Source: Paraperibacillus esterisolvens
GTDB taxonomy: Bacteria > Bacillota > Bacilli > Bacillales > DSM-1321
Length of the DNA stretch: 64,000 bases
Reading direction: 5' to 3'
Assembly (NCBI RefSeq): GCF_046237625.1
Contig: NZ_CP143545.1
Coordinates: forward strand, 1,798,001 to 1,862,000
Shown: piece after piece, positions 54,281-63,373 of the stretch
How positions within the stretch are numbered: position 1 is the stretch's first letter
Layout: the number at the start of each line of letters is the position of its first letter
The notes under the pieces: model-generated
Told to the model about the DNA's origin: nothing
Database searches by the model: none
What the model saw: only the letters and a program-made list of their open reading frames with translations
Translations under genes and position numbers: made by a program

Positions 54281-54661
54281 ATGAAAATAAAAACTGCTGT
54301 ATGTATGGGAGTTATTTTTTACTCCTTGTCTATCTTCATCCAGTTTCTTATTATAAGCAAAAATATTCCATACACATGGGTTAATGGTGGAAGGTCTGAA
54401 TCATTCGCTGAACAGCTTTCGATATCTGTTATAAGTACCGTTATTTCTATTATTGGAGTAGTTTTTACTTTGATTGTTGGCAGTAGAATTAAACTATATA
54501 AATACAAAAGAGGAATAACCGTTATCTGTTGGTTTTTTGTTGTACTTTGGTCTTTTGGATTTATACAGCAATTGTTTGGAACACCTTTTGAAAAAATGGT
54601 TTGTTCATTTGTTTTGCTTATTGGAGTCATTTCTAACTTGCGTATGGCGATTGAAAAATAA
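54281..54661 (+). CDS. four-helix membrane protein, 126 residues
   Basis: Hydrophobic segments at about 6-24, 49-67, 77-95 and 105-120 in an otherwise short protein. GAGGTG at 54249-54254 lies five bases before an in-frame ATT at 54260, which would add seven residues (LDRLRK). The ATG at 54281 itself is far from that ribosome site. An ATT start is rare. No family recognised. Confidence 0.65.
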   Translation: MKIKTAVCMGVIFYSLSIFIQFLIISKNIPYTWVNGGRSESFAEQLSISVISTVISIIGVVFTLIVGSRIKLYKYKRGITVICWFFVVLWSFGFIQQLFGTPFEKMVCSFVLLIGVISNLRMAIEK

Positions 54662-55118
54662 TAGATGTAACTATATTTAAAAAGTTGTTGGCTTGTGGCT
54701 GGTTACCATTTAAGGATGCCTTTGTAATTAGTGTTAACAGCAGCTGGAATATCCTTGTATCTGTAAAAGGAGAAGCCTTATACCATGGAAGTTTTGTATA
54801 ATTTGAGCGTACAAAGTTGATGGAGTTGCTGCTAAAATGTCTTATAGAAACGAAAAGGGAGACTGACCTTGCCTGAAGGGCCTAAATATCGTTAGAAGTT
54901 GTCTGAAGGAGACGCGGAAAATCGAATGACCCTTATACGAAGAACAGACGATAATGCAATAGGGTATTGCCAGGGCAAACAATCTTAACTGCTGGTATGT
55001 ATATGACCATTCCTAGCATAATGAATTATACTAAACCATTTCCCAAGATTCTTGAAACCATAATGAAACAGAAGCCGATATACAAACGACTCCTGTTCTT
55101 TTTCATATTTAGTAATAA
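54662..55118. other. gap without a gene
   Basis: No ORF, RNA gene or clear terminator is seen in about 450 bases. Confidence 0.5.
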
Positions 55119-56522
55119 CTAGTTTTGTTGGTCTGGACTTTCGTTACCATTATTTTTTAATAATACTTTCAATCCGCTGCCGATATCGGAAGCTAAGATG
55201 TAATTTCTGTCGACAAACACACCCCAAATGTCCGAATTTTTAGGAACATAGCTGCCAATTTGTACTGGATTTGATGGATTGGTGATATCTACAGCACGAA
55301 CTCCACCAGCGTAATGAGATAAATAGAGAGTGTTGCCCTGCACTTTTGGATCATGAACAGTTCTTGCAAATGTAGCAGGTGCTCCAGCCTCAGCCTCTGT
55401 TAAATCTGTCTTAAACTCACTTAATAACTTAGGATTTGTTTTATCCTTAATATCAAAGATTCGTGTATATCCATACGCAGCTTCATAACCAGCTTTAATA
55501 GGAGAATAAACCTCTCTCGTTTCTATTAATATTGTGCCTCCCTTAGCGACAGCCGAAGAGTGGGCTGATCCTTGCTGATTGGAGGCAAAATCAGTTCTGC
55601 CCAGGTATACAGGTTTTTCTGGATTGCTAATATCAAAGATGGCTGTTCCTAAATCCCACATTGAGACATATGCATACTTACCATCCACCATCGTGCTATG
55701 ATTGAATACTGGTCTAATCTTTCCATCTGGAGTATGCCAATGATATCCGTTGAAGTCCTCTGGAATTTCAGGCAAGCTTCTCGGGTCAAACTGCCAGAGT
55801 GTTTTCGGGGCAGCCGGATTACTCACATCAACAATTTGAAAATCTTTCTCTTCTCCATGGCTATAGTAATCAGCATATGGGTTTGCCGCAAGAACAATAG
55901 CTTTATTTCCTTGAACCGTTAGATATAATTCATGTGTCCCATTTGTTTTTTTGGTTACTTCCCAGAACCCTAATTTTTTCGGTTGATTTGGATTTGTCAC
56001 ATCATATAATAGGAAGCCGCCTTTTGAAGCGGGGTTATTTCTGTTTAACTGCTGAACACTAACTACAGCCAAATCACCTTTAAAATTTGGTGTGTTGACC
56101 GACTGAACGATGACTTTTTCTTGCCATGTCCCCGGAATATCATTGTTGGCAAAGACGGCAACTTCTTCAGGGTTGGATGGATCTTTCAAATCGAATACCC
56201 TCACCCCGCCATTTCCGCCATTCTTCGTATGTGTCCCGACATATGCATATCCTTTATAACTATAGACATCCCCAAAGCTGTTTTGCTTCCCGTCTGGCCT
56301 TACCACTTTCATCTCTGGGGCTGCAGCCTCGTTTAAAAACTTCAGATTCTTACTTCCCTCTAATACTGGAGCCGCGACATTGTCATAATTGGTTCTCTCT
56401 CCCTTTTCAATGTTTACGTCTCCTAGTTCGTCATGAGCCAATACGTTAAAAGGAACTGCAGAAAGAGATAAAGTACTTGCAAGTGCTATGCTTAAAACCA
56501 TATTTCTTTTAATATTTTTCAA
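55119..56522 (-). CDS. secreted LVIVD-repeat beta-propeller protein
   Basis: The start is TTG 56522, eight bases after AGGCGAGGGG; the upstream ATGs lie before that site. Signal peptide: KRNMVLSIALASTLSLSAVPF with cleavage near VLA-HDE. The mature part has repeated blades of the type GxAYVGTH...VRVFDLKDPSNPEEV, LLYDVTNPNQPKKLG, FQIVDVSNPAAPKTL, AIFDISNPEKPVYLG, RIFDIKDKTNPKLL, RAVDITNPSNPVQIG. These are LVIVD repeats of a secreted propeller. 467 residues. Function unknown. Confidence 0.88.
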   Translation of the reverse strand: MKNIKRNMVLSIALASTLSLSAVPFNVLAHDELGDVNIEKGERTNYDNVAAPVLEGSKNLKFLNEAAAPEMKVVRPDGKQNSFGDVYSYKGYAYVGTHTKNGGNGGVRVFDLKDPSNPEEVAVFANNDIPGTWQEKVIVQSVNTPNFKGDLAVVSVQQLNRNNPASKGGFLLYDVTNPNQPKKLGFWEVTKKTNGTHELYLTVQGNKAIVLAANPYADYYSHGEEKDFQIVDVSNPAAPKTLWQFDPRSLPEIPEDFNGYHWHTPDGKIRPVFNHSTMVDGKYAYVSMWDLGTAIFDISNPEKPVYLGRTDFASNQQGSAHSSAVAKGGTILIETREVYSPIKAGYEAAYGYTRIFDIKDKTNPKLLSEFKTDLTEAEAGAPATFARTVHDPKVQGNTLYLSHYAGGVRAVDITNPSNPVQIGSYVPKNSDIWGVFVDRNYILASDIGSGLKVLLKNNGNESPDQQN

Positions 56523-57019
56523 TAAAAACCCCTCGCCTTCTATCATTTTCATCATTGTTAATAAGTATATAGCAAAATAGTCGAAATTTTCAATATATTA
56601 TTAATGATAAAGTATGACAGAAAATGACATGAAAACTAACCTTATAATAAATCATCCTTGCAGTTTCCTTATTAAGTAATCTGCTCTTAAACTGAATAAA
56701 CCTCTGACTAGAAATGACAATAAAAGTAAATGTTTATTGTCATTTTCAAAAACAACCATCTTTACGAAAAGAGCATTTCATTAAAAGGAATATGGATTAG
56801 TGTTACTTCTAATCAGTGGGGCGAGCGAAAATAAAAGAGGTCTTATAAAACCGATCCAGACAACAAAGAAGATTTAAAATTGGTACGCTGGGTAAAGAAA
56901 GCTTAATAAGCGACGGAAGGCAGTAACATAAAACTGGTTCAACAGGAGACGCCGCACATTGTTGTCACTTCTTTCGGAGGATAAAGATATCTTGTCTAAC
57001 GATCAAGGAGGAAATAATA
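56523..57019. other. gap with the leader of the next gene
   Basis: Nothing recognisable beyond AAGGAGG at 57006-57012, which serves the following GTG. Confidence 0.5.
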
Positions 57020-57322
57020 GTGAAGGAAGCTACGGCAAAGGTCATTGAAACTTTCCCTGTATTATCTGATCACGGTGTAGAGCTTAACCAATGGGGGGCT
57101 GTAGGTCTAGGTAAGACAGAAGCTGTCTTCCTACAGTTAGCCATGTTTTTTGAAAACCCTGAGGAACATCCTTTTGACCTGGGTAGTATCGTACATCATT
57201 TAGATGAGGAATGGATACCATTTGCCTTCGAAGTAATTTATTTATATTTTTTAAAGGACACTTGCTTACTACCTGCAAATAGCGAAATCTTACTAAACCG
57301 ATTAGAACAAGTAAACAGTTAA
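57020..57322 (+). CDS. hypothetical protein, 100 residues
   Basis: GTG start eight bases after AAGGAGG. A soluble acidic protein (VIETFPVLSDHGVELNQWG, EHPFDLGSIVHHLDEEWIPFA) with no known motif and no membrane part. A strong ribosome site and even composition argue for a real gene. Confidence 0.6.
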   Translation: MKEATAKVIETFPVLSDHGVELNQWGAVGLGKTEAVFLQLAMFFENPEEHPFDLGSIVHHLDEEWIPFAFEVIYLYFLKDTCLLPANSEILLNRLEQVNS

Positions 57323-57780
57323 TCGTATTAAATTTCGCCGATGTTAGCAGGTTATTCTTTCATACTTTTTGACAGGGACAGAGGAATGCAGGTAAATAAT
57401 TTTTCTGGATGATTCCGGCAGGATTGAGCTGCTTTCTTTTATTTCTATCTAATTTCTGCTTCTTATTCAATGACGCTGCATCCATGATACCGGTTTATGG
57501 GATTACATTTCAGTTGGGTAGACCTGGCTCTAGTGCATTAATCGTAGTGGCATGCAGCCGAGGGATAAAGAATATGTGCCGATTACGAGGGAGGTGGGAG
57601 CTTATTCACACCAATGTTTATTGAAGAAGAACCGGTTAGGTTACGGGGACTCTTACGTGAAATGGAACGTTCCTTCAACATTCCAAATAGTACGGATGAA
57701 GTCAATGCCCTTTATCAAAAGATTCAAGATAATATCTCTGAAAATTAGGAAGAAAACGAGTGCGTTATTTCAAAACGGAG
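57323..57780. other. degraded region with a possible 44-residue ORF
   Basis: ATG 57614 to TAG 57748 encodes a charged helical fragment (PVRLRGLLREMERSFNIPN), open upstream for several codons (DYEGGGSLFTP), which looks like the C-terminal end of a lost gene. It has no ribosome site. The rest shows nothing. Confidence 0.35.
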
Positions 57781-57805
57781 GGCTGCTGTGGCAGCCTTTT
57801 GTTTT
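57781..57805 (+). terminator. terminator
   Basis: GGCTGC / GCAGCC stem, loop TGTG, then TTTTGTTTTT. Confidence 0.8.
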
Positions 57806-57892
57806 TGCAGAGGGAAGCAGCCAAACTGTAAAAGAAATAAAAGAAAACTGAATCAAAATCATATTTGTTCGTTAACAAGAGAACCTGTACAC

Positions 57893-57921
57893 GCACCCTT
57901 TGTTAAAAAAGGGTGCTTTTT
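57893..57921 (+). terminator. terminator
   Basis: GCACCCTT / AAGGGTGC stem followed by T5. Confidence 0.8.
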
Positions 57922-57996
57922 CCTTCGGATATTCTAAACTAAACTGCCATTAGCGGAACAACAAAAATAAGGCTGCCGAAGCAATTAAAATAACAC

Positions 57997-58192
57997 ACCC
58001 GTTAGCCACTCATGAATCGCAATATCAGAGATTCACCACAGAGAACGAAAATGCTCTTAAGCCGTCGATACTGTTTCTATGGCTGGAGAGGAAGGTCGAT
58101 ACACTTTGGTGCCAATGAGCCCATCCGTTAGTCTTACTCCAACGTTCACGGTGTACCACCGACTGCCTTAGCACTCATGGGAGATTAGTCCT
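57997..58192 (+). repeat. structured repeat element, copy 1
   Basis: It matches copy 2 (59080-59272) in the same orientation. Shared blocks are GTTAGCCA, a CACCA/TGGTG or CACCATAG/CTATAGTG stem, CCGTTAGTCTTAC, GGTGTACCACCGACTG and GGGAGATTARTCCT. The differences partly keep base pairing, which suggests a conserved RNA fold. No protein frame is shared. Confidence 0.75.
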
Positions 58193-58350
58193 TTTTCTAA
58201 TTGTTGCGCTAGCTTCACTTTGGATTATATTTCTTAGAAGTATTTATACTTTCGAAAAACCGACCAATCTAATAGCTCAGCTTTTTAAAAAACTGGTTTT
58301 TCGGGGTCTTTTTTGTATGCCCTTTTTCAGTTATTATTTTCAAGGCAAGA

Positions 58351-58377
58351 AAAGGAGTCACATATATACTCCTTTTT
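58351..58377 (+). terminator. terminator-like hairpin
   Basis: AAAAGGAGT / ACTCCTTTTT arms around CACATATAT. A further AT-rich hairpin CGAAAAACC / GGTTTTTCG lies at 58253-58308. Confidence 0.6.
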
Positions 58378-58392
58378 CATTCTAACTCTGTT

Positions 58393-58420
58393 AAAAATGC
58401 TGCCAAAATGGCAGCATTAT
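58393..58420 (-). terminator. terminator of the DinB-like gene
   Basis: AATGCTGCC / GGCAGCATT stem with a T-run on the minus strand. Confidence 0.8.
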
Positions 58421-58440
58421 TCGTATTTCAAGTGAATACT

Positions 58441-58914
58441 TTAAGACCCGATAAGATCCGTATCTGGGGGGATATACCCAAGTTGTCTGCCCAATTTTAC
58501 AATTTGTCCTTTATGGTGAAATTCGTGTGTGATGGTATGCGTATAAAGCCATAATGAAGATATTTTCGCACTTCCACCCTCCTCAAAGGATACTTGAACA
58601 GTGTTATCCCATTTACCTTGAAATTCATTCAAAAAATCATGAACAAGGTCATCGGTTTTCCTAAAAACTTCCCGCATCTCATGTACGCTGTTAATGGAAT
58701 CAGGTGTAATTTCGGGAAGTGATTTATCAAGAGCTCGACGCCCCAACCATACCCGATAACAATCCGCAACATGGGCATGCAAGGAACGAATAGAATCTCC
58801 GCCAAAGGCATCAAGTTCTTCAACATAAGCTGATGGAGACATAGTTTCGCAATAACGAAATAATAATTCCCTAGTGCGTCGTATCCACTCATACTGGCTA
58901 ACGAATAAATCCAT
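58441..58914 (-). CDS. DinB/YfiT-like metal-binding protein
   Basis: ATG 58914 lies seven bases after AGGAGAG; it gives 157 residues, the family size, whereas the longer frame has an unlikely Lys-rich extension. The four-helix-bundle metal histidines are in SLHAHVADCYRVW (near 48) and THEFHHKGQIV (near 130). DinB-type proteins in Bacillus are thiol S-transferase or damage-induced proteins. The gene lies between the two structured repeats. Confidence 0.82.
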   Translation of the reverse strand: MDLFVSQYEWIRRTRELLFRYCETMSPSAYVEELDAFGGDSIRSLHAHVADCYRVWLGRRALDKSLPEITPDSINSVHEMREVFRKTDDLVHDFLNEFQGKWDNTVQVSFEEGGSAKISSLWLYTHTITHEFHHKGQIVKLGRQLGYIPPDTDLIGS

Positions 58915-59079
58915 CTTCTCGCTCTCCTTTTTTAATTTCTTTATCGATATTTCATTATTCATTTGGGTGTGCTCTTTCCAATCTATTTTCTTTTTCATAT
59001 TACTGTTTTAAACACTATATTTCCTGCATTAATTTTTGAAAAAAGGGATCGCCGCAGCCACCCCGTTATTGAACATAAG

Positions 59080-59272
59080 CGCCTGTTAGCCATCCATGCA
59101 GCAGAACTGCACCATAGAGAAAGAAAATTGAAGTGGCAGTCTATTTTAATGCTGGAGTAGAAGGTCTTTGAACTATAGTGCCTTAGAGCCTATCCGTTAG
59201 TCTTACGCGGGCGGCCATGGTGTACCACCGACTGTCGCACCCTAATGGATAGCACTCAGGGAGATTAATCCT
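59080..59272 (+). repeat. structured repeat element, copy 2
   Basis: Same layout as copy 1. Here the pairings TATCCGTTAG / CTAATGGATA and GCACCATAG / CTATAGTGC are complete, and GGTG-TA-CCACC forms an apical hairpin. It ends about 30 bases from the stop of the truncated SASP gene. Confidence 0.75.
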
Positions 59273-59300
59273 AATTCTGGGTGCTCCAGCTGTTCTTTTT

Positions 59301-59396
59301 TTACTCCAACGAGAAGGGCCTCAATGTAAGCCGGTTTTGTTGTCTAGCTTGTTGAGCGTTAGTGCCAGCTTGAGTTTGTCCGAAGTTGTTTGCCAT
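59301..59396 (-). pseudogene. truncated gamma-type small acid-soluble spore protein
   Basis: ATG follows GGAGGTGA. MANNFGQTQAGTNAQQARQQN is the typical N-terminus of gamma-type SASPs (repeats with TNAQQVRQQN). After 21 residues the sequence turns unrelated (RLTLRPFSLE) and stops. Normal proteins have 60-100 residues with two or three repeats. The downstream part appears to have been replaced near the structured repeat copy. It indicates a spore former. Confidence 0.6.
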
Positions 59397-59479
59397 GATG
59401 TAAATCACCTCCGTGGTTTAATGTAACGAAGAGAATTGGCTATATCCGACCATTATAAAGAGGCAGTAATCTTTCGGAT

Positions 59480-59680
59480 AGGCATACAGCCCATTTCGCT
59501 CTGGGTGTTGAGGAAGAATACCGAGGCAAAGGGACTGTCACCTAGCTATTTAAAGAGTTATTTAAATGGGCTGTGGAAGCGGATATCTCCAGCCTCGAAT
59601 ACATAATTTCAAAACGGTTAATTCATATAGTAAAATGGGCTTTGTATAGAAGGCGAAAAAGTGAATTCCTTAATGATTAA
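59480..59680 (+). pseudogene. GNAT acetyltransferase remnant
   Basis: AHFALGVEEEYRGKGTVT is an acetyl-CoA loop (RGKG), then an in-frame TAG, then LFKELFKWAVEADISSLEYI in the same frame. Start and N-terminal half are missing. A dead gene of about 65 remaining codons. Confidence 0.75.
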
Positions 59681-59726
59681 TAGAGAACCAGCTAACGAGT
59701 ACTATTTATATAAGCTTTTATAATGG

Positions 59727-59750
59727 GTGTCGAATGACACTCTTTTTTTT
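59727..59750 (+). terminator. terminator
   Basis: GTGTC / GACAC stem, then TCTTTTTTTT. Confidence 0.75.
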
Positions 59751-59862
59751 GTTCACCTCATTCTGTAAGAAGACAAGTTTTAAATGCTGTCCAATAGGAA
59801 TCACTTGCTTTTACAGATGGGAGCTGAATTCAAAGATATATTTAGAGTATTTTGAATAAAAG

Positions 59863-59890
59863 TTGAAATATGTTTTAAAGATTGTATAAT
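59863..59890 (+). promoter_or_regulatory. sigma-A promoter of the fatty-acid operon
   Basis: TTGAAA at 59863-59868 and TATAAT at 59885-59890, 16 bases apart. Confidence 0.65.
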
Positions 59891-59904
59891 TGAAATTAAA
59901 TACA

Positions 59905-59920
59905 TACCAACCGGTTAGTA
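59905..59920. promoter_or_regulatory. TetR-type operator 1
   Basis: TACCAACCGGTTAGTA is a near-perfect palindrome around AACCGGTT, 15 bases after the -10 box. A second copy lies at 63020. Confidence 0.75.
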
Positions 59921-59946
59921 GACATTCCGCAATGAGGAGGGGAAGG

Positions 59947-60699
59947 ATGAGACTTTCAGAAAAAAACGCTATTGTTACTGGAGGATCAAGCGGCATTGGC
60001 CGCGCATCAGCCTTAAAATTTGCCAGTGAAGGAGCCAATGTTGTGGTGGCAGATGTTGATCAAGAGGGCGGTGAAGAAACAGTAAAGCTGATAAACCAAA
60101 ACGGTGGCACAGCATTATTTGTGAAAACCGACGTGTCCAATTCCTCTGAGATCCAACAGATGATTGAAACGGCAGTTTATAATTTTGGGGAACTTAATAT
60201 CCTTTTTAATAATGCAGGAATCGGGCATCCCTCCGTCAGAAGCACAGAACTTGAAGAAGGGGACTGGGACCGTGTTATAAATATTAATTTAAAAAGTGTT
60301 TATCTTGGAATCAAATATGCTGTGCCGGAAATGGTTAAAACAGGCGGCGGAGCCATCATCAATACATCGAGTTTACTGGGGATAAAAGGGCAAAAGTATC
60401 TTGCAGCGTACAATGCCTCAAAGGCAGGAGTTATTCTTTTAACCAAAAACTCAGCTGTTGAATACGGAAAGCATAATATCCGCGTAAATGCCATTGCTCC
60501 GGGAGTAATTGATACAAGAATTATCGAGGGCTGGAAAAACGATGATCGTAAATGGCCCATCATTTCACGTGCTAACGCGCTTGCAAGAATTGGAACTCCT
60601 GAGGAAGTAGCAAATGCTGTATTGTTTCTGGCCTCAGATGAAGCGTCCTTTATAACCGGTGCAACTCTTTCTGTCGATGGAGGCGGACTTACCTTTTAA
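59947..60699 (+). CDS. SDR oxidoreductase (3-oxoacyl/3-hydroxyacyl reductase type)
   Basis: 250 residues from ATG after GGAGGGGAAGG. TGGSSGIG at 11-18, NNAG near 88, catalytic Ser in NTSSLLG, Tyr155-x3-Lys159 (YNASK) and the C-terminal FITGATLSVDGG are those of FabG-like and 3-hydroxyacyl dehydrogenases. It is first in the operon with an acyl-CoA ligase, so a fatty-acid or secondary-alcohol step is likely. Confidence 0.88.
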   Translation: MRLSEKNAIVTGGSSGIGRASALKFASEGANVVVADVDQEGGEETVKLINQNGGTALFVKTDVSNSSEIQQMIETAVYNFGELNILFNNAGIGHPSVRSTELEEGDWDRVININLKSVYLGIKYAVPEMVKTGGGAIINTSSLLGIKGQKYLAAYNASKAGVILLTKNSAVEYGKHNIRVNAIAPGVIDTRIIEGWKNDDRKWPIISRANALARIGTPEEVANAVLFLASDEASFITGATLSVDGGGLTF

Positions 60700-60721
60700 T
60701 AAATAAGCTGGAGGAATTTCT

Positions 60722-62335
60722 ATGAGTGAGAAAAAAAACTGGCTGTCCCATTTTCCTGACTCCATTTCATCCACCATTACCATTCCAGATAAATCATTAC
60801 CACAGATTTTATTAGAGACAACTGAAACATATCCACAACATAATGCTCTTTCTTTTTATGGAAAGAAAACAACCTACAAACAATTATCCCATTTAGTAAG
60901 TAACTTTGCCTCAGCCCTGCAGTCACGAGGAGTCCAAAAAGGGGACCGTGTTGCTATCATGCTTCCCAATTGTCCTCAATATGTCATTTCCTACTACGGA
61001 GTACTGACCGCGGGAGCTATTGTAACACAGGTAAATCCAATGTCTGTGGAACGTGAGCTGGAATATATATTAAAAGATTCCGGTGCTGAAACAATTATTG
61101 TTTTGGAAGCGCTTTATCCCGTCGTCAAGCATATCCAGCCATCCACCTCTTTGAAAAACATTATTGTCGTCAGCTTACTGTCAACCGTTCAAAGCGTTGA
61201 GCCAGACATAGCCTTCGATGCTTTTTTTGCTGAAAGCACTGGCGGAGCAAGGCCTGTACCAATTGATACGAAAAACGACGTCGCCGTTCTCCAATATACA
61301 GGGGGAACAACGGGAAGATCGAAGGGCGCCATGCTGACGCACCGTAATATCCTGTCAAATGTCATTCAATCCTATGAATTTTTTAAATTTGATATTGATA
61401 AAGGGCAGGAACGCTATTTAACAGTTATCCCATTATTTCATGTTTTTGGAATGACATCCTGTATGAACCTTTCGATTTACACAGGATCAGAATTGATCTT
61501 GCTTCCCCGTTTTGACCTGGAGGAGGTTCTTAACACAATTAAAAATGAACAGCCCACGGTTTTTCCAGGCGTGCCAACGATGTATGTTGCAATCACAAAT
61601 CACCCAAAAGCGGAAGAATACGGGATTAATAGCATAGAAGTTTGCAACAGCGGAAGCGCACCAATGCCAGTTGAGCTTTTAAGAGAGTTCGAGAGTAAAA
61701 CTGGCTCTAAAATCCTGGAGGGCTATGGACTATCTGAAGCTTCTCCGACAACTCACTGCAATCCGACCTTTGCGGAGAGGAAACCGGGCAGTGTCGGAAT
61801 CGGGCTGCCTTCTACCGAATACAAAATTGTAGATTTAGGAGAAGGAACGGAGGAAATCCCAGCAGGCGAACTGGGAGAGGTGATCATTAAAGGTCCGCAG
61901 ATCATGAAGGGTTATTGGAACATGCCTGAGGAAACTGCGAATACTCTCCGGGACGGCTGGCTATACACCGGGGACATCGGGAGAGTAGATGAAGACGGAT
62001 ACCTTTACATTGTCGACAGAAAGAAAGATATGATTATTGCCAGCGGTTATAATATTTATCCTAGGGACATTGAAGAGGTTCTATATGAGTATCCTTCCGT
62101 ACAGGAAGCTGTAGTAATTGGGATCCCGGATAAGTATCGGGGTGAAGGTGTAAAAGCCATACTCGTTCTGAAATCTGGCAAAGAGGCCACAGAGGATGAA
62201 ATAAAAGCTTATTGCCGCCAAAATCTCGCAGCTTACAAGGTTCCCAATATCGTAGAATTCCGTGATCAGCTGCCTAAGACGGCTGTAGGAAAGATTTTAA
62301 GAAGAGCATTAAGGGATGAAGCGTTAAAAATATAG
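60722..62335 (+). CDS. long/medium-chain fatty-acid CoA ligase
   Basis: 537 residues. AMP-binding P-loop YTGGTTGRSKGAMLTH near 190-205, A5 motif GYGLSEASPTTH, A7 YTGDIGRVDEDGY, A8 RKKDMIIASGYNIYPRDIEEVL and the A10 lysine in KTAVGKILRR are all present. It activates a fatty acid to acyl-CoA for beta-oxidation. The ribosome site is GGAGG, 22 bases after the SDR stop. Confidence 0.92.
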   Translation: MSEKKNWLSHFPDSISSTITIPDKSLPQILLETTETYPQHNALSFYGKKTTYKQLSHLVSNFASALQSRGVQKGDRVAIMLPNCPQYVISYYGVLTAGAIVTQVNPMSVERELEYILKDSGAETIIVLEALYPVVKHIQPSTSLKNIIVVSLLSTVQSVEPDIAFDAFFAESTGGARPVPIDTKNDVAVLQYTGGTTGRSKGAMLTHRNILSNVIQSYEFFKFDIDKGQERYLTVIPLFHVFGMTSCMNLSIYTGSELILLPRFDLEEVLNTIKNEQPTVFPGVPTMYVAITNHPKAEEYGINSIEVCNSGSAPMPVELLREFESKTGSKILEGYGLSEASPTTHCNPTFAERKPGSVGIGLPSTEYKIVDLGEGTEEIPAGELGEVIIKGPQIMKGYWNMPEETANTLRDGWLYTGDIGRVDEDGYLYIVDRKKDMIIASGYNIYPRDIEEVLYEYPSVQEAVVIGIPDKYRGEGVKAILVLKSGKEATEDEIKAYCRQNLAAYKVPNIVEFRDQLPKTAVGKILRRALRDEALKI

Positions 62336-62415
62336 AAAATGACTTGCCCAAACAAAGACAGGGGGTAAATTATGATATAATTCTTGTGATATTAGTGGGA
62401 TTGTGAGGACTTAAC

Positions 62416-62979
62416 ATGAAGGGGAAAATAACCGAACACAGCATCGAATTATTTGAAAGCAGAGGGTTCAGTGATACTTCCATACAGGATATTGTTGATT
62501 CACTTGGAGTAACGAAAGGAACGTTTTATTATTATTTTTCAAGCAAAGAAGAATTGCTTATGAATATCCACCTGGGCTATATTGACGGGCTGCTTGACCG
62601 ACAGGATGAAATTCTGCGGGATTCAACAGTGAATAATAAAGAAAAGCTATTTGAGATTGTACATTTGTTAATTGGAAGTATCAAAAGCAAGGGTACGAGC
62701 GCAAAGATCTTTTTCAGGGAGATGCGCCATTTAAGCGAGGATCGGCTTGCCCAAATTGTTGATAAACGCGACCGATTCCGGTTAAATGTTGAGCGTGTCG
62801 TCAGGAACGGGATCGACACTGGGGAATTTCGTCCGGATTTAAATGCAGCCATTGTTACATTCGGTATACTCGGTGCAGCTAATTGGAGCTACCAATGGTT
62901 CAATCCCAATGGGGCTTCTACGGACAGAGAAGTGGCTGAAATCTTAGTAGAAATGGTTTTACGGGGAATTGAAAAATAG
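62416..62979 (+). CDS. TetR/AcrR-family regulator
   Basis: 187 residues. The N-terminal helix-turn-helix is SIQDIVDSLGVTKGTFYYYFSSKEEL (about 22-47). The effector domain is like that of FadR-type TetR regulators of fatty-acid degradation. Palindromes TACCAACYGGTTAGTA flank the locus at 59905 and 63020, so it probably controls the SDR/ligase operon and the downstream gene, relieved by acyl-CoA. A TATAAT at 62375 may be its own promoter. Confidence 0.9.
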   Translation: MKGKITEHSIELFESRGFSDTSIQDIVDSLGVTKGTFYYYFSSKEELLMNIHLGYIDGLLDRQDEILRDSTVNNKEKLFEIVHLLIGSIKSKGTSAKIFFREMRHLSEDRLAQIVDKRDRFRLNVERVVRNGIDTGEFRPDLNAAIVTFGILGAANWSYQWFNPNGASTDREVAEILVEMVLRGIEK

Positions 62980-63010
62980 GGAAAAAAGGCTCATTTCAAG
63001 CCTTTTTTCC
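62980..63010. terminator. terminator of the TetR gene
   Basis: GGAAAAAAGGCT / AGCCTTTTTTCC stem. Confidence 0.88.
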
Positions 63011-63019
63011 AGCCTGACA

Positions 63020-63035
63020 TACCAACTGGTTAGTA
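63020..63035. promoter_or_regulatory. TetR-type operator 2
   Basis: TACCAACTGGTTAGTA differs from operator 1 by one base. Confidence 0.75.
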
Positions 63036-63049
63036 TTTTAGATAGTACG

Positions 63050-63356
63050 ATGGCAGATTTTAAAAAGATAGAGGTTACCTGAGCTGGGCAAATGGGACGC
63101 CAAATTGCTATGTTATGCGCCCTTGGCGGATTTAACACAACGATTGAGGATCTGCAGGTGGAAGCTTAAAAAAAGCTAAGGCCACTCTACATTCAATATG
63201 GGGAAGTGGGTATCTAAAGGGAAAATTTCCGAAGACTAGAAGCTGGCAGCGTTTGAACGTCTTTATTTTACAAAAAGCCTGGAAGATGCTGCTGGAAGTG
63301 CCGACTTTATAATCGAAGCGGTCGTTGAATATAAAACAGAGCCGGTGAAGCAATAG
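63050..63356 (+). pseudogene. 3-hydroxyacyl-CoA dehydrogenase, N-terminal remnant
   Basis: MADFKKIEVT-stop-AGQMGRQIAMLCALGGFNTTIEDL is the NAD-binding start, with TGA in place of the first glycine of GAGQMG. Frameshifts and more stops follow; KLAAFERLYFTKSLEDAAGSADFIIEAVVE survives in another frame, then the gene ends. Only about 100 of the usual 280-plus codons remain. Confidence 0.8.
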
Positions 63357-63373
63357 GAATGAGGGATAACAAA

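Noticed and set aside
57997..58192. T-box riboswitch (because of GGTGTACCACC)
   Set aside because: The T-box consensus AGGGTGGNACCGCG is not matched and no aminoacyl-tRNA synthetase or amino-acid gene follows.
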